Of a stretch of DNA of 64,000 nt, positions 43,241 to 54,368 are shown one piece after another (the stretch's first letter is position 1; each line of letters begins with the position of its first letter). Under the pieces are notes generated by a model, which saw only the letters and a program-made list of their open reading frames with translations, was not told the DNA's origin and did not search any database. The position numbers and the translations under genes were made by a program. The DNA is from Rhodobiaceae bacterium. GTDB lineage: Bacteria > Pseudomonadota > Alphaproteobacteria > Parvibaculales > Parvibaculaceae. The stretch spans positions 1,550,001 through 1,614,000 of the forward strand of contig CP030277.1 of assembly GCA_003330885.1 (NCBI GenBank), read 5' to 3'.

Positions 43241-45450
43241 TCAAGAACGACGTAGACATCACCCCGGAGCTGATCGCCGAGCATGGCCTGAAGCCGGACG
43301 AGTATCAGCGCATCCTCGATCTGATTGGGCGGGAGCCGACACTCACAGAGCTCGGCATTTTCTCCGCCATGTGGAACGAGCACTGCTCCTACAAGTCATC
43401 AAAAAAATGGCTGCGCACACTGCCGACAGAAGGTCCACGTGTTATCGAAGGACCCGGCGAAAACGCTGGCGTTGTCGACATTGACGATGGCGACGTTGTC
43501 GTCTTCAAGATGGAAAGCCACAACCACCCCTCTTTTATTTCGCCTTACGAAGGTGCAGCGACCGGTGTTGGCGGCATTTTGCGTGATGTCTTCACCATGG
43601 GCGCACGTCCCGTCGCGGCGATGAATGCGCTGCGTTTCGGCTCACCGGAAAACGACCGCACCCGGCATATTGTGTCTGGCGTCGTGGAAGGCATTGGCGG
43701 CTATGGCAACTGTTTCGGCGTCCCCACCATTGGCGGCGAGGTCAACTTCGATGCCCGCTACAATGACAATTGCCTTGTGAACGCATTTGCCGCGGGTCTC
43801 GCCAAAGCAGACGGCATCTTCCTGTCAGAAGCCAAAGGTGTGGGGCTCCCCATCGTTTATCTCGGCTCCAAGACCGGCCGTGATGGCATCCACGGTGCCA
43901 CAATGGCATCTGCCGAATTTGACGATGACTCTGAAGAAAAGCGCCCGACCGTTCAGATAGGCGACCCCTTCTCTGAAAAGCTACTGCTGGAAGCCACTCT
44001 GGAACTCATGAAGACCGGCGCTGTCATTGCCATTCAGGACATGGGCGCTGCAGGCCTTACCTGCTCTGCCGTTGAGATGGGTGCCAAAGGCAATCTTGGC
44101 GTCAATCTCGATCTCGACAAGGTCCCCTGCCGCGAAGAAGGCATGACGGCTTATGAAATGATGTTGTCGGAAAGCCAGGAGCGCATGCTCATGGTCCTGG
44201 ACCCCAATAAAGAAGACGAAGCCGCAGCCGTCTTCAAAAAGTGGGATCTCGACTTCGCAATCGTCGGGGAAACGACCGATGACCAGCGGTTCAAAGTCTA
44301 TCGCCACGGTGACTTGATGGCGGACTTGCCAATCAACGACCTTGGCGACGAAGCTCCGGAATATGACCGGCCATGGGTCGAAAGCCCCAAGCTGGAACCA
44401 GTGGCTGCAGCAGACGTGCCTGCGCCCGATGATCTGGGCAAAGCCCTCATCCAACTGGTGAGCCTGCCGGACATGTGCTCACGCCGCTGGGTCTGGGAAC
44501 AATATGACAATCTCATTCAGGGCAACACAATGGCAGGCCCTGGCGGCGACGCCGCTGTAATCCGCGTTGGCGATCAAGGTAAGGGTCTTGCCTTCGCCGT
44601 CGATGTCACCCCGCGTTATTGCGAAGCCGACCCTGTTGAGGGGGGCAAGCAGGCCGTAGCTGAATGCTGGCGCAACATAACGGCCGTGGGCGCAGAACCA
44701 CTGGCCGCGACTGACAATCTTAATTTCGGCAATCCGGAAAAGCCTGAAATCATGGGCCAGTTTGTCGGCTGCATTCAGGGCATTGGCGAAGCCTGTTTGG
44801 CACTCGACATGCCCATCGTCTCTGGAAATGTGTCCCTCTACAACGAAACCAATGGCCAGGCCATTCTACCAACGCCTGCTATTGGCGGTGTCGGATTGCT
44901 GCCGGATGTCACAAAACGCGTTGGCAAGAGCTTCGTAGCGGCAGGAGAAATCATTCTCCTGATTGGCGCTCATGAAGGACATCTCGGCCAGAGCATCTAT
45001 CAGCGCGACATTGTGGGTGAGGCCACAGGCGCACCCCCAAAGGTCGATCTCGCAGCTGAGAAAAAGCACGGCACTTTTGTCCGGACCGCAATTCGCGACG
45101 GACGCGTTACAGCAGTGCATGACATTTCTGATGGTGGTCTGCTGGTGGCAGTCGCAGAAATGGGTATGAGCAGCAAAATCGGGGCTTCCCTTACACCGAG
45201 TAAGGACACTCCGCTGCACGCCTGGGCGTTCGGTGAAGATCAGGCCTGTTATGTTGTGACTGTGCCTGCAACAAGCGCTGAAACCTTCGTAAAAGACGCA
45301 CTTTCAGACGGGATTCCGACACAAGCGATCGGAACCACAGGCGGCAATGAATTGACAGTTGAGGGGTCTCATCCCATATCATTGGCAGACCTCGACGCGG
45401 CCTATGAAGGATGGTTGCCAAAATATATGAGCGCACCCGACACGCACTAG
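43237..45450 (+). CDS. purL: FGAM synthase large subunit (small-type PurL)
   Basis: 737 residues from GTG 43237, the small PurL that needs PurS and PurQ. Converts FGAR to FGAM using ATP and ammonia. [38 protein letters not shown] and [15 protein letters not shown] mark the two AIRS-like halves. It closes the pur operon; bolA starts 40 bases later and may be read through. Confidence 0.97.
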   Translation: MIKNDVDITPELIAEHGLKPDEYQRILDLIGREPTLTELGIFSAMWNEHCSYKSSKKWLRTLPTEGPRVIEGPGENAGVVDIDDGDVVVFKMESHNHPSFISPYEGAATGVGGILRDVFTMGARPVAAMNALRFGSPENDRTRHIVSGVVEGIGGYGNCFGVPTIGGEVNFDARYNDNCLVNAFAAGLAKADGIFLSEAKGVGLPIVYLGSKTGRDGIHGATMASAEFDDDSEEKRPTVQIGDPFSEKLLLEATLELMKTGAVIAIQDMGAAGLTCSAVEMGAKGNLGVNLDLDKVPCREEGMTAYEMMLSESQERMLMVLDPNKEDEAAAVFKKWDLDFAIVGETTDDQRFKVYRHGDLMADLPINDLGDEAPEYDRPWVESPKLEPVAAADVPAPDDLGKALIQLVSLPDMCSRRWVWEQYDNLIQGNTMAGPGGDAAVIRVGDQGKGLAFAVDVTPRYCEADPVEGGKQAVAECWRNITAVGAEPLAATDNLNFGNPEKPEIMGQFVGCIQGIGEACLALDMPIVSGNVSLYNETNGQAILPTPAIGGVGLLPDVTKRVGKSFVAAGEIILLIGAHEGHLGQSIYQRDIVGEATGAPPKVDLAAEKKHGTFVRTAIRDGRVTAVHDISDGGLLVAVAEMGMSSKIGASLTPSKDTPLHAWAFGEDQACYVVTVPATSAETFVKDALSDGIPTQAIGTTGGNELTVEGSHPISLADLDAAYEGWLPKYMSAPDTH

Positions 45451-45490
45451 ATGTTACCCTTAAGGCCTGAACGAGACTGGAGCTTAAAAG

Positions 45491-45727
45491 ATGGCGATGA
45501 ATGCCAGCGACATAGAACGGCTGATCAAAGAAGGTCTGCCTGACGCCAAGGTTGAGATCCGCGACCTTGCGGGCGACGGTGATCACTATGCCGCGACTGT
45601 CATCTCTGCCTCTTTTGCGGGAAAGTCCCGCGTGCAACAACATCAGATGGTATACAAAGCCCTGAAGGGCAGCATGGACGCCGACCTCCATGCCCTCGCG
45701 CTGCAGACATCAGCGCCCGAGGCTTAA
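45491..45727 (+). CDS. BolA family protein
   Basis: 78 residues. Compact BolA fold: IERLIKEGLPDAKVEIRDLAGDGDHYAATVISASFAGKSRVQQHQMVYKAL with the conserved His in HYAA and RVQQHQ. BolA proteins pair with monothiol glutaredoxins to bind a [2Fe-2S] cluster, and a CGFS glutaredoxin gene follows 18 bases later. GGAG lies 8 bases upstream of ATG 45491. Confidence 0.94.
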   Translation: MAMNASDIERLIKEGLPDAKVEIRDLAGDGDHYAATVISASFAGKSRVQQHQMVYKALKGSMDADLHALALQTSAPEA

Positions 45728-45745
45728 GGTTTTAGGAGAGCAAAA

Positions 45746-46081
45746 ATGAGCGAAGCAATAGCAGACCGTATCCGCAGCGAAGTGGAAAGCAACGACGTTG
45801 TGCTCTTCATGAAAGGCACGCCTGTCTTTCCGCAATGCGGCTTCTCCAATACCGTTGTGCAGGTGCTCACCTATCTCGGTGTTCAGTTCAAGGGCGTGAA
45901 CGTTCTTGAAGACGATGACATTCGTCATGGCATCAAAGAATTCTCAGACTGGCCGACCATCCCTCAGCTCTACGTGAAAGGTGAGTTTGTTGGCGGCTGC
46001 GACATTATCCGAGAAATGTTTGAGAGCGGCGAACTGCGCGAATATTTTGGCTCCAAGGATATTGCGCTCGAGACGGCCTAA
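45746..46081 (+). CDS. grxD: Monothiol CGFS glutaredoxin
   Basis: 111 residues. The CGFS active site is in FPQCGFSNTVVQ, preceded by VVLFMKGTPVF. TIPQLYVKGEFVGGCDIIREM is the glutathione-binding part. It carries [2Fe-2S] clusters for delivery to iron-sulfur proteins and senses iron with BolA. It forms an operon with bolA. Convergent with a cold-shock protein gene, 11 bases between stops. Confidence 0.96.
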   Translation: MSEAIADRIRSEVESNDVVLFMKGTPVFPQCGFSNTVVQVLTYLGVQFKGVNVLEDDDIRHGIKEFSDWPTIPQLYVKGEFVGGCDIIREMFESGELREYFGSKDIALETA

Positions 46082-46092
46082 AAAGGCAGTCT

Positions 46093-46305
46093 CTATTCAC
46101 CAAGCATGATCGCATCTACCGTGATTTTTCCGGTAACAGCGTTTTCAGTTGTACTGAACTGAACGCTCTGCCCCTGCTCGAGCATTCTTATGCCGGCGAC
46201 ACGCAGGACTTCAAACTCAACCCGAACGTCAGGGTCGCCGCCTTTGGGTCGAATATAGCCAAAGCCTCTTTCAGCATTGTAGAAGTCAACGATTCCAGCA
46301 TCCAT
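46093..46305 (-). CDS. Cold-shock-domain protein, divergent
   Basis: 70 residues from ATG 46305 (MDAGIVDFYNAERGFGYIRPKGG). RNP1 is RGFGYI, close to the consensus. RNP2 is VRVEFEV, where the usual aromatic/His pattern (VFVHF) is lost, so single-stranded nucleic-acid binding may be altered. The C-terminus VQFSTTENAVTGKITVDAIML is CSD-like. Another in-frame ATG lies 18 bases upstream. Confidence 0.75.
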   Translation of the reverse strand: MDAGIVDFYNAERGFGYIRPKGGDPDVRVEFEVLRVAGIRMLEQGQSVQFSTTENAVTGKITVDAIMLGE

Positions 46306-46505
46306 GGCATGCATCCCAATCAAACGCGTGGAAAATCCCGCCGCGTTGGCAACACAGTCAAATCAGTAGTTTGTCGTGTAGAAGAGAGCTTCCGTCCAAA
46401 CACCAGATTCAGCCCAAGGGCACAGGTTTACTCGACGGTTTAGTAGACAGACACTAGGCGCGCCCGGGTAGGAACACAAGCACACAGCCCCTTTATGGGG
46501 GACGG

Positions 46506-46946
46506 CTAAATTTCTTTCCGGAAAAACACCCGTTCAAAACCATCTTGCGTGCCTCGCCCGGTTTCAGTGAAACCAGAACGGGAATACCACGCGATATTCT
46601 CTGTCATATGCACATTCGTATACAGCGTGTAGGCACTGAACCCTTGTTCATTTAAATGCGCCTCGACGTGGCACAAAAGTTTTGATCCCAACCTCTGTCC
46701 TTGAGTCCTTGGATCAACTGCGATGTTGTCGAGAAGAGGCTCACCCTCGCCTGTGACAATGACGGCATAGGCCCGTACTCCACCATCATCCCAGACAAAG
46801 ACAATATCGTTGGTGAGATGACGCATGAAGTTTGGCCGCATGGGTGCAGGCTCTTGTCCCATCCGAGCGACATAGGGTTCATAAGCCCGAACGGCAATTT
46901 CCTGAATTTCAGGAATGTCATCAGGTCTGGCCAGCCGAACTGTCAT
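46506..46946 (-). CDS. GNAT-family N-acetyltransferase
   Basis: 146 residues. GNAT fold: N-terminal VRLARPDDIPEIQEIAVRAY, acetyl-CoA-binding motif A as LLDNIAVDPRTQGQRLGSKLLCHVEAHL, and C-terminal YTLYTNVHMTENIAWYSRSGFTETGR. Substrate unknown. It lies downstream of rpsD with a terminator between them, so it is separately transcribed. Confidence 0.9.
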   Translation of the reverse strand: MTVRLARPDDIPEIQEIAVRAYEPYVARMGQEPAPMRPNFMRHLTNDIVFVWDDGGVRAYAVIVTGEGEPLLDNIAVDPRTQGQRLGSKLLCHVEAHLNEQGFSAYTLYTNVHMTENIAWYSRSGFTETGRGTQDGFERVFFRKEI

Positions 46947-46960
46947 GACAACAACCTAAC

Positions 46961-46990
46961 AAAAAAAGGGGCCCGAAACCGGACCCCTTT
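46961..46990 (-). terminator. rpsD terminator
   Basis: On the minus transcript AAAGGGGUCCG pairs with CGGGCCCCUUU around a 4-base loop, all pairs formed if the one G-U is counted, followed by TTTT. Lies 35 bases after the rpsD stop. Confidence 0.9.
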
Positions 46991-47024
46991 GAAACTCTGT
47001 TTTCGGCGCTCTGCCAATAAGCAA

Positions 47025-47642
47025 TTAGCGCGAATAGAACTCAATCACGAGATTTGGTTCCATCTGAACTGGATAAGGAATATCCGCCAGAACCGGTGTA
47101 CGAACGAAAGTCGCTTTGAACTTCTCGAGATCAACGTCGAGATAATCCGGCGTGTCACGCTCTGGGCTGCCAGCAGCTTCGAGCATCTTGCCGTTTGTCC
47201 GCATTTTCTCTTTAACTTCGATCACATCGCCTTCCTTCACCCGGTAGGATGGGATGTTAACGCGCTTGCCATTGACCAGAATGTGGCCATGGCCCACTGC
47301 CTGACGCGCAGAGAAGACGGTAGGAACGAATTTCGCGCGGTAAACCACGGCGTCGAGACGGCGCTCAAGAAGACCCACCAGGTTTTCACCCGTGTCGCCT
47401 TTGATCCGTGACGCTTCATGATATGTGCGCTTGAACTGCTTTTCGGTGATGTTGCCGTAGTGGCCTTTCAGCTTCTGCTTCGCGCGAAGCTGCAGACCGA
47501 AATCCGAGAGCTTGCCGCGGCGACGCTGGCCATGTTCACCTGGACCATATTCCCGGCGGTTCACTGGGCTCTTTGGGCGACCCCAGATGTTTTCGCCAAG
47601 ACGGCGGTCAATTTTGTATTTCGCTTGGATGCGCTTTGTCAT
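47025..47642 (-). CDS. rpsD: 30S ribosomal protein S4
   Basis: 205 residues from ATG 47642 ([21 protein letters not shown]), with AAGGAAAC upstream. The S4/HNS-like N-terminus and the S4 RNA-binding domain ([42 protein letters not shown]) are complete. It nucleates 30S assembly by binding 16S rRNA. Here it is outside the alpha operon, a single gene with its own terminator, as usual in alphaproteobacteria. The 277 bases upstream hold its promoter and the trmJ terminator. Confidence 0.98.
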   Translation of the reverse strand: MTKRIQAKYKIDRRLGENIWGRPKSPVNRREYGPGEHGQRRRGKLSDFGLQLRAKQKLKGHYGNITEKQFKRTYHEASRIKGDTGENLVGLLERRLDAVVYRAKFVPTVFSARQAVGHGHILVNGKRVNIPSYRVKEGDVIEVKEKMRTNGKMLEAAGSPERDTPDYLDVDLEKFKATFVRTPVLADIPYPVQMEPNLVIEFYSR

Positions 47643-47758
47643 CGCTGTTTCCTTGATCAAAATGTAGGAAACGCGCCCTCCTCTGCGAAGCCCGAAATCC
47701 GGACCCCACCGACAGGAAAGAGACCAATGCGCTTGGATCTTCCCACGGGTGCGTCGTC

Positions 47759-47787
47759 AAAAAGGTAGCGGGCCCGAAAGGACCCGC
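47759..47787 (-). terminator. trmJ terminator
   Basis: Minus transcript GCGGGUCC-UUUC-GGGCCCGC (one G-U pair), followed by TACC and TTTTT. Lies 133 bases after the trmJ stop and before rpsD. Confidence 0.65.
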
Positions 47788-47919
47788 GAACTGGGCGCAC
47801 TATACTTACGCTTGTGTCAAAGTCAAACCCGCTATTGGCCGGAATCAACCCCTCAACCAAAGCCGCTAAATGGTTGATTCCCTGACGAAAATCAGACCCA
47901 CCTCAGAATCAGGTTCAAC

Positions 47920-48723
47920 TCACTTATCGCCCTTCATCTTCTCCATCGCGCGCCGCTGCGCATGCTTTGTGAGAGCCGAAACGATGCCTCTGAGTGTCCG
48001 TATCTCCTGCTCTGTGAGCGCGGCACGCTGGAACATGTTCCGCAGGTTCCGGACCATGGCAGGGCGTTTGTCTAAAGGCAGCAGAAAACCGGTATCATCG
48101 AGCTCCACCTCGAGATGGTCAAAGAAGCCCTGAAGCTCCTGCTTGTTGGCTGGCCGGGTGCCGTTCATGGGCATATCTTCAGACGGTGTCTCGTCGCCGA
48201 GCTGGCTCCACTCATAGGCAAGCAACAGCACCGCCTGACCGAGATTGAGCGAGGAAAAGCCTGGATTAAGGGCAGCTGTGATCACCGCGTCAGCCAGAGC
48301 CACGTCATCATTGTGAAGTCCGGCGCGCTCCGCCCCGAACATGACCCCCGGCCGTCCACCAGCCAGCATTGCCCTCTTGAGGCGTCCAGCCCCTTCTTCC
48401 GGTGTATAGACCTCCTTGACCATGTCCCTCGGGCGGGCTGTCGTCGCAAGCACATAGTCAAGGTCAGCGATCGCCTCGGGCACCGTGTCGAACAATTGGG
48501 CATGCTCGATAAGCTCTACGGCACCCGAGGCCGATTTGAGCGCGTGCTCATTCGGCCAACCGTCGCGTGGCGCAACCAATCGGAGTTCCGTAATGCCAAA
48601 ATTCAGCATTGCGCGCGCTGACGCGCCGATGTTGGCGCCCAATTGCGGGCGCACCAGAATAATTGCCGGCGCCGGGGGAAGCCCTGCCGTAGCGTTTGCC
48701 TTGGAACGGTCGGTTCCTGCCAT
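47920..48723 (-). CDS. trmJ: tRNA (cytidine/uridine-2'-O-)-methyltransferase TrmJ
   Basis: 267 residues of the SPOUT class. Motif 1 is IILVRPQLGANIGASARAMLNFG, motif 2 is GVMFGAERAGLHNDDVALADAVI, and motif 3 (the knot) is NPGFSSLNLGQAVLLLAYEW. It methylates the ribose of residue 32 in the anticodon loop using SAM. A C-terminal helical extension with LTEQEIRTLRGIVSALTKHAQRRAME is typical. Divergent from icd. Confidence 0.94.
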   Translation of the reverse strand: MAGTDRSKANATAGLPPAPAIILVRPQLGANIGASARAMLNFGITELRLVAPRDGWPNEHALKSASGAVELIEHAQLFDTVPEAIADLDYVLATTARPRDMVKEVYTPEEGAGRLKRAMLAGGRPGVMFGAERAGLHNDDVALADAVITAALNPGFSSLNLGQAVLLLAYEWSQLGDETPSEDMPMNGTRPANKQELQGFFDHLEVELDDTGFLLPLDKRPAMVRNLRNMFQRAALTEQEIRTLRGIVSALTKHAQRRAMEKMKGDK

Positions 48724-48958
48724 GTCACATCACCTTCATCTCCCCCAGAATTGAGGGATATTAAGGGGTGATAAGAGATTGGCGTGCTTTTATCAACGTG
48801 GCTCAGATGTTATACGAGGGTTCGAGGCGAGACGCCCTTTTGCCCCCGATTCTGCGAGTGTCGGCGTCTCCCATCCCGTTCATCAGGAACGGAAAGCAGT
48901 GCCCGTGCAGCCATTCGGGCGTCTGCTGCGATCGAAATGGCTTAAGAGGTCCGTACGC

Positions 48959-50182
48959 ATGTCCAAAATCAAGGTGGAAAACCCCGTCGTTGAACTCGAC
49001 GGTGATGAAATGACCAGAATCATCTGGACCTTCATCAAAGAAAAGCTGATCCACCCCTATCTGGACATTGACCTCAAATATTACGACTTGGGCATGGAAT
49101 ATCGAGATGAGACCGATGATCAGGTCACCATCGATTCTGCTGAAGCCATCAAGAAATACGGTGTAGGCGTCAAATGCGCGACCATCACGCCAGACGAAGC
49201 TCGAGTCGAAGAGTTTGGCCTGAAGAAAATGTGGAAATCGCCAAACGGGACCATCCGGAATATTCTGGGCGGCACTGTTTTCCGCGAGCCCATCATTTGC
49301 CGCAACATCCCCCGCCTGGTGCCCGGTTGGACTGAACCTATCGTCATCGGTCGTCACGCGTTCGGTGACCAATATCGCGCAACAGATTTCCGTGTGCCTG
49401 GTGCCGGCAAGCTCACCATCAAATGGGAAGCCTCGGATGGCTCAGACTCATTTGAGCACGAAATTTTCGACTACCCGTCATCTGGCGTCGGCATGGCCAT
49501 GTACAATCTGGATGACAGCATCCGGGACTTTGCCCGCGCCTGCATGAAGTATGGTTTCGATCGCAATTACCCAGTCTATCTGTCCACCAAGAACACGATC
49601 ATGAAAGCCTATGACGGGCAGTTTAAAGACCTGTTCCAGGAAGTCTTCGAGAAAGAATTCAAAAAGGAATTCGACAAGAAAAACCTCACATACGAGCACC
49701 GCCTGATCGACGACATGGTGGCATCTGCCATGAAGTGGAGCGGCGGCTATGTCTGGGCTTGCAAAAACTATGACGGCGACGTGCAGTCAGACACCGTAGC
49801 CCAAGGCTTTGGCTCCCTCGGTCTGATGACAAGCGTACTGATGACCCCAGACGGCAAGACAATGGAAGCCGAAGCCGCCCACGGCACAGTGACCCGCCAC
49901 TACAGAAATCACCAAAAGGGCGAAGAAACCTCGACCAATTCGATTGCGTCGATCTTTGCCTGGAGCCGAGGCCTGAAGCACCGCGCGAAGCTTGATGGCA
50001 ATGAGAAACTGGCGAAATTCGCCACTCTCATCGAAACTGTCTGCGTGTCGACGGTCGAAAGCGGCTACATGACCAAAGATCTGGCACTACTTGTTGGCGC
50101 TGAGCAGAACTGGCTCTCCACAACAGGTTTCCTCGACAAGATTGCGGAAAACCTCGACAAGGCCATGTCTAAGGGAATTTAG
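48959..50182 (+). CDS. icd: NADP-dependent isocitrate dehydrogenase (eukaryote-like type)
   Basis: 407 residues from ATG 48959 ([21 protein letters not shown]), with AGAGG upstream; upstream in-frame codons add a non-conserved segment. Oxidises isocitrate to 2-oxoglutarate with NADP+. [19 protein letters not shown] holds the substrate-binding Ser/Asn/Arg, and the C-terminal [27 protein letters not shown] gives the NADP-type cofactor loop. This homodimeric form is shared with mitochondria and common in alphaproteobacteria. Its stop is inside a hairpin shared with the convergent channel gene. Confidence 0.97.
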   Translation: MSKIKVENPVVELDGDEMTRIIWTFIKEKLIHPYLDIDLKYYDLGMEYRDETDDQVTIDSAEAIKKYGVGVKCATITPDEARVEEFGLKKMWKSPNGTIRNILGGTVFREPIICRNIPRLVPGWTEPIVIGRHAFGDQYRATDFRVPGAGKLTIKWEASDGSDSFEHEIFDYPSSGVGMAMYNLDDSIRDFARACMKYGFDRNYPVYLSTKNTIMKAYDGQFKDLFQEVFEKEFKKEFDKKNLTYEHRLIDDMVASAMKWSGGYVWACKNYDGDVQSDTVAQGFGSLGLMTSVLMTPDGKTMEAEAAHGTVTRHYRNHQKGEETSTNSIASIFAWSRGLKHRAKLDGNEKLAKFATLIETVCVSTVESGYMTKDLALLVGAEQNWLSTTGFLDKIAENLDKAMSKGI

Positions 50183-50215
50183 GGCTGAAGAAATGGCGCC
50201 CTAAAGGTCCTTTTT
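50178..50215 (+). terminator. Shared hairpin at the icd/channel convergent stops
   Basis: TTTAGGGC (50178-50185) pairs with GCCCTAAA (50198-50205). The icd TAG and the channel TAG both lie in the stem. On the plus side GGTCC then TTTTT follows, giving a suboptimal icd terminator. Confidence 0.6.
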
Positions 50216-51460
50216 CTCTTCATCTATTTCGCGTTCTAGCTCATCAGTAGCACCCAGCGTGAGATCGCGCGCATGAATGGCCTCAAGCAAGCGGACCCGG
50301 GCGTCAGGATGTCGCCCGATAAACTCGCGGAAGCTGCGCGCATCAAGTTTTAGGACGTGCGCCTGGCTCAGCGTAACAATGTCTGCAGAACGTCGCCGGT
50401 CATCCAACAGAGCCATCTCGCCAAAATATTCGCCCTCCCCGATCTCGACTGATCGTCCTTCAAAATCGAGACGGACACGCCCAATAACGATGAAATACAT
50501 CGCGTCTGCGACATCACCCTTATGCGCAATGACCGCATCCGGATCGATCACCTGAGCTTCAAGCAACTCAACAAGGTCCACCAGCAGCGCTGGTTTGAGT
50601 TCCTGGAAGAGCGGCACCCGAGCCACCATCCCCCAGGACACAACAAAGTCCCGTCGGTGAATTTCCCGGGCGAAGCCACTTGAGACAATGGCAATCGGCA
50701 TCGCAAACATGCCCAACCCAAAAATCATCACCAGCCCGCCGAAGAAACGACCTAACGTTGTCAGCGGCACGACATCGCCATACCCGACTGTGGTCAGAGT
50801 TGCGAGTGCCCACCACATGGACATGGGGATCGAACCAAATGCCTCTGGTTGTACTTCGTGCTCCAGCCAATAAATGCCAGTGGCTGAAAAAATCAGCATG
50901 CCAGACATCACAATGAGAGCCGCGAGCATTGCCCGGCGCTCAGACTTGAAAACCCGTCCGATTGTGTAGAGCGCTGGGGAATAGCGGGCGAGCATCAGGA
51001 AGCGAAACAACCTAAACACACGTAAGATTCGAAGGTCAACGGCGAACATGAAGCTCAAATAGAAGGGCAAAATCACGATGAGATCGATGAGCATCTGTAA
51101 GGTCATTGAATAGCCCAGACGCACGCGCCATTTGGGCAGGCCTCTAAATGCCGGGTGATCCACGCAAACCCAGAGCCGGATCAGATATTCAACGGTAAAA
51201 ATCGCAATAGAGAAAGCGTTGAAGAGGCGGAGTTGTTCACCATAGGCCGTCGCGATACGCACATCAGTCTCTGCCGCAAACGCAACAACGTTCGCCAGAA
51301 TGAGCGTAACCATGAACACATCGAAAATCGCGCTGGGCTTGTCACCGGTCTTGCCAGCTTCAAGAAGAATGTAAAGCCAGCGGCGAACCCCGGAAACTGT
51401 GGTTTCCGATGCACTGCTATCGGCGGGTGCCGGTTTGTCAGACTGCTCCAGCAAGACCAC
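50201..51460 (-). CDS. Six-helix potassium channel with cyclic-nucleotide-binding domain
   Basis: 419 residues. Helices S1-S6 lie at about 40-270 and include an S4-like segment ([18 protein letters not shown]) with regularly spaced Arg. The pore has the selectivity filter [10 protein letters not shown]. The C-terminal CNBD (about 300-400) has the phosphate-binding cassette [19 protein letters not shown]. Members open on cAMP binding and/or voltage. The start is uncertain: GTG 51460 or TTG 51454, both inside the last alaS codons, so alaS and the channel overlap by about 23 bases and are probably translationally coupled. Confidence 0.88.
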   Translation of the reverse strand: MVLLEQSDKPAPADSSASETTVSGVRRWLYILLEAGKTGDKPSAIFDVFMVTLILANVVAFAAETDVRIATAYGEQLRLFNAFSIAIFTVEYLIRLWVCVDHPAFRGLPKWRVRLGYSMTLQMLIDLIVILPFYLSFMFAVDLRILRVFRLFRFLMLARYSPALYTIGRVFKSERRAMLAALIVMSGMLIFSATGIYWLEHEVQPEAFGSIPMSMWWALATLTTVGYGDVVPLTTLGRFFGGLVMIFGLGMFAMPIAIVSSGFAREIHRRDFVVSWGMVARVPLFQELKPALLVDLVELLEAQVIDPDAVIAHKGDVADAMYFIVIGRVRLDFEGRSVEIGEGEYFGEMALLDDRRRSADIVTLSQAHVLKLDARSFREFIGRHPDARVRLLEAIHARDLTLGATDELEREIDEEKKDL

Positions 51461-54113
51461 CTACAGTTTCTTTAATTGCGGCCAAGGCAGCATCTGCCTT
51501 GCTGCCATCAGGTCCACCGGCCTGCGCCATGTCAGGCCGGCCACCGCCCCCTTTGCCGCCAAGTGCTTCCGCACCCGTGCGTACAAGATCAACGGCAGAT
51601 AGACGGTCTGTCAGATCATCGGTCACACCAACAGCGATCCCGGCTTTTCCATCATCCCCAAGCGCAATCAGGGCAACAATGCCTGAACCGACGCTCTTTT
51701 TCGCGTCATCCACCATGCCGCGCAGGTCCTTAGGGCTGATCCCTGCCATGGCGCGCGCGATAACTTTGACTCCGCCAAGCTCTTCAATTTCAGAGGCGCC
51801 GCCACCGGTTGACGTTCCCCCCCCCATGGCAAGTTTCTTTTTGGCTTCGGCGAGCTCGCGCTCAAGACGTTTGCGATCATCGACCAACATCGCGACCCGG
51901 TCGCTCAATTGATCCGGCGTGACTTTCAATACAGCAGAGGCGTTGAGCGTAATCCGTTCCTGATCATTAAGGTAAGCTCGTGCTCCCTCAGCCGTCAGTG
52001 CTTCGATCCGCCGAATACCAGACCCAACAGCTCCCTCGCTCACAATTTTGAAGATGGCGATGTCGCCGACACGCCCAACATGGGTCCCACCACAAAGCTC
52101 GACTGAGAATTTATTGCCATCTTCGCGCGGAGAACCCATAGAGAGGACACGCACTTCGTCTCCATATTTTTCGCCAAAGAGCGCAAGCGCACCTGCTTCA
52201 ATCGCGTCATCAGGTGTCATCACCCGCGTGACGACCTCATTGTTGCGCTGAATCTCTTCATTGACGATTTTCTCCACCTGCGCAACCTGCTCGGACGTCA
52301 TCGCCTTCGGATGGGAGAAATCAAAGCGCAATCTGTCTGGCCCGACCTGCGAACCCTTTTGACTGACATGATCCCCCAACACGCGGCGCAGCGCTTCATG
52401 CGCCAGGTGGGTAGCTGAATGATTGGCACGTGTAGACGTCCGCAAATGACCATCAACGCGGAAATCTGCAACTTCGCCAACCGCAAGCTTACCTTTGGTC
52501 AGCTTACCGATATGCACGATAAGATCACCCAGCTTTTTCTGGGTATCCGTTACGGTGAACTCCGCGCCCTCGCCGGTGAACATTCCCCCGGTATCACCAA
52601 CCTGTCCGCCAGACTCTCCATAGAACGGCGTCTGATTGGCAATCACCACAACCTCGTCACCCGCAGCTACGCTCTCGACGCGTTCCCCATCTTTAACGAG
52701 AGCAACGATCTTCCCCTCAGCCGCTTCCGTCGTGTAGCCAAGAAACTCCGTTGCCCCGACTTCGTCTTTAAGATCAAACCAGAGGGTTTCAGTCGCAGCC
52801 TCGCCAGAACCTGACCAGTTTGCCCGCGCAGCTTCGCGTTGTTTCTCCATGGCGGCGTCAAAGCCAGCCTGATCAACACTCATATTGCGTTCTCGCAGCG
52901 CATCCTCTGTAAGGTCCAATGGAAACCCGTAGGTGTCGTAGAGCTTGAAGGCCACATCGCCCGGAAGCTCACCTGCTCCACCTTGCTCACCGACAGCTTC
53001 ATCAAGCAGTTTCAAGCCGCGCGCCAGGGTTTCCCGGAAGCGGGATTCTTCAAGCTTGAAGGTTTCCGTGATAAGCGCTTCCGCTCGGCGCAATTCCGGA
53101 TAGGCATCCCCCATCTGATGAATAAGCGCTGGCACCAGCCGCCACATCAGCGGTTCAGCAACGCCCAGAAGCTGTGCGTGACGCATGGCCCGCCGCATGA
53201 TCCGGCGCAGAACATAGCCACGCCCCTCGTTGGACGGCATCACGCCATCAGCCAGAAGGAATGAGCAAGAACGGAGGTGATCGGAAATCACACGATGACT
53301 GACACTGTGGGACCCGTCCGGGTCTGTGTTGGATGCATCCGCAGACGCCTCAATCAGCGCACGAAAAAGGTCTGTGTCATAATTATCGTGGCTGCCCTGA
53401 AGGAGTGCTGCAATGCGCTCAAGGCCCATGCCGGTATCGATCGATGGCTTGGGAAGACTGATGCGATCCCCGCCCGCCTGCTGGTCATACTGCATAAAGA
53501 CCAGGTTCCAGATCTCAATGAACCGATCCCCATCTTCATCTGGACTGCCAGGAGGCCCACCGGGTACTTTGTCCCCATGGTCAAAGAAGATCTCGGAACA
53601 CGGACCGCAGGGGCCGGTATCTCCCATCGACCAGAAATTGTCTGACGTGGAAATCCGAATGATCTTATCGTCCGAGAGTCCTGCGACCTTCTTCCAGATG
53701 TCAGCTGCATCCTCGTCTTCCGAATAGACGGTCACCAGAAGTCGGTCTTTGGATATACCGTACTCTTTGGTAATCAAATCCCACGCAAATGCGATTGCGT
53801 CATCCTTGAAATAATCGCCGAAGGAGAAGTTTCCCAACATCTCGAAGAAAGTATGATGCCGTGCAGTGTAGCCGACATTATCGAGGTCATTGTGCTTACC
53901 GCCAGCGCGCACACACTTTTGAGACGATGTCGCGCGGGAATAGTCGCGGGTCTCCACGCCTGTGAAGACATTCTTGAATGGGACCATACCCGCATTGGTG
54001 AAGAGCAGTGTGGGATCGTTCTGCGGCACCAGCGACGCTGACGGCACACGGGCGTGGCCCTGTTTCTCAAAAAAGTCGAGAAAGGTCTCGCGGATCTGAT
54101 TAACGCCGGTCAT
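51438..54113 (-). CDS. alaS: Alanyl-tRNA synthetase
   Basis: 891 residues, full length. Class II catalytic core with [15 protein letters not shown] and [16 protein letters not shown]. The editing domain has the zinc motif [12 protein letters not shown] plus CGGTH, and a C-terminal domain ([12 protein letters not shown]) is present. Charges tRNA-Ala and edits Ser/Gly. Overlapped at its 3' end by a potassium channel gene. Lies between recA and the channel, transcribed in the same direction as recA but after its terminator. Confidence 0.98.
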   Translation of the reverse strand: MTGVNQIRETFLDFFEKQGHARVPSASLVPQNDPTLLFTNAGMVPFKNVFTGVETRDYSRATSSQKCVRAGGKHNDLDNVGYTARHHTFFEMLGNFSFGDYFKDDAIAFAWDLITKEYGISKDRLLVTVYSEDEDAADIWKKVAGLSDDKIIRISTSDNFWSMGDTGPCGPCSEIFFDHGDKVPGGPPGSPDEDGDRFIEIWNLVFMQYDQQAGGDRISLPKPSIDTGMGLERIAALLQGSHDNYDTDLFRALIEASADASNTDPDGSHSVSHRVISDHLRSCSFLLADGVMPSNEGRGYVLRRIMRRAMRHAQLLGVAEPLMWRLVPALIHQMGDAYPELRRAEALITETFKLEESRFRETLARGLKLLDEAVGEQGGAGELPGDVAFKLYDTYGFPLDLTEDALRERNMSVDQAGFDAAMEKQREAARANWSGSGEAATETLWFDLKDEVGATEFLGYTTEAAEGKIVALVKDGERVESVAAGDEVVVIANQTPFYGESGGQVGDTGGMFTGEGAEFTVTDTQKKLGDLIVHIGKLTKGKLAVGEVADFRVDGHLRTSTRANHSATHLAHEALRRVLGDHVSQKGSQVGPDRLRFDFSHPKAMTSEQVAQVEKIVNEEIQRNNEVVTRVMTPDDAIEAGALALFGEKYGDEVRVLSMGSPREDGNKFSVELCGGTHVGRVGDIAIFKIVSEGAVGSGIRRIEALTAEGARAYLNDQERITLNASAVLKVTPDQLSDRVAMLVDDRKRLERELAEAKKKLAMGGGTSTGGGASEIEELGGVKVIARAMAGISPKDLRGMVDDAKKSVGSGIVALIALGDDGKAGIAVGVTDDLTDRLSAVDLVRTGAEALGGKGGGGRPDMAQAGGPDGSKADAALAAIKETVGGLAGAV

Positions 54114-54310
54114 TGCGGTCTCACATTCGTCTTACTACTGGGGCCAGAGCGCCGACAAAATGACGCCAAACCCTTGGAATTCGGTCTCTTTTTCTAACGA
54201 CCCCCAAGGCGTCTGTCTAGCAAAGCAACCGCCGAGAAGCCCCCTGAGCAAATCTTCTGACCCGGTTTGTTAAACGCCCGTCCATAGGGTTCAGCGACCG
54301 GTTACCCACG

Positions 54311-54344
54311 AAAAAGCGGCGCCCACCGAAATGCGCGCCGCTTT
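54311..54344 (-). terminator. recA terminator
   Basis: AAAGCGGCGC (54313-54322) pairs perfectly with GCGCCGCTTT (54335-54344). The minus transcript ends TTTTTCG. It starts 25 bases after the recA stop. Confidence 0.9.
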
Positions 54345-54368
54345 CAGGTCGAATATGGCGTTTCAGAC

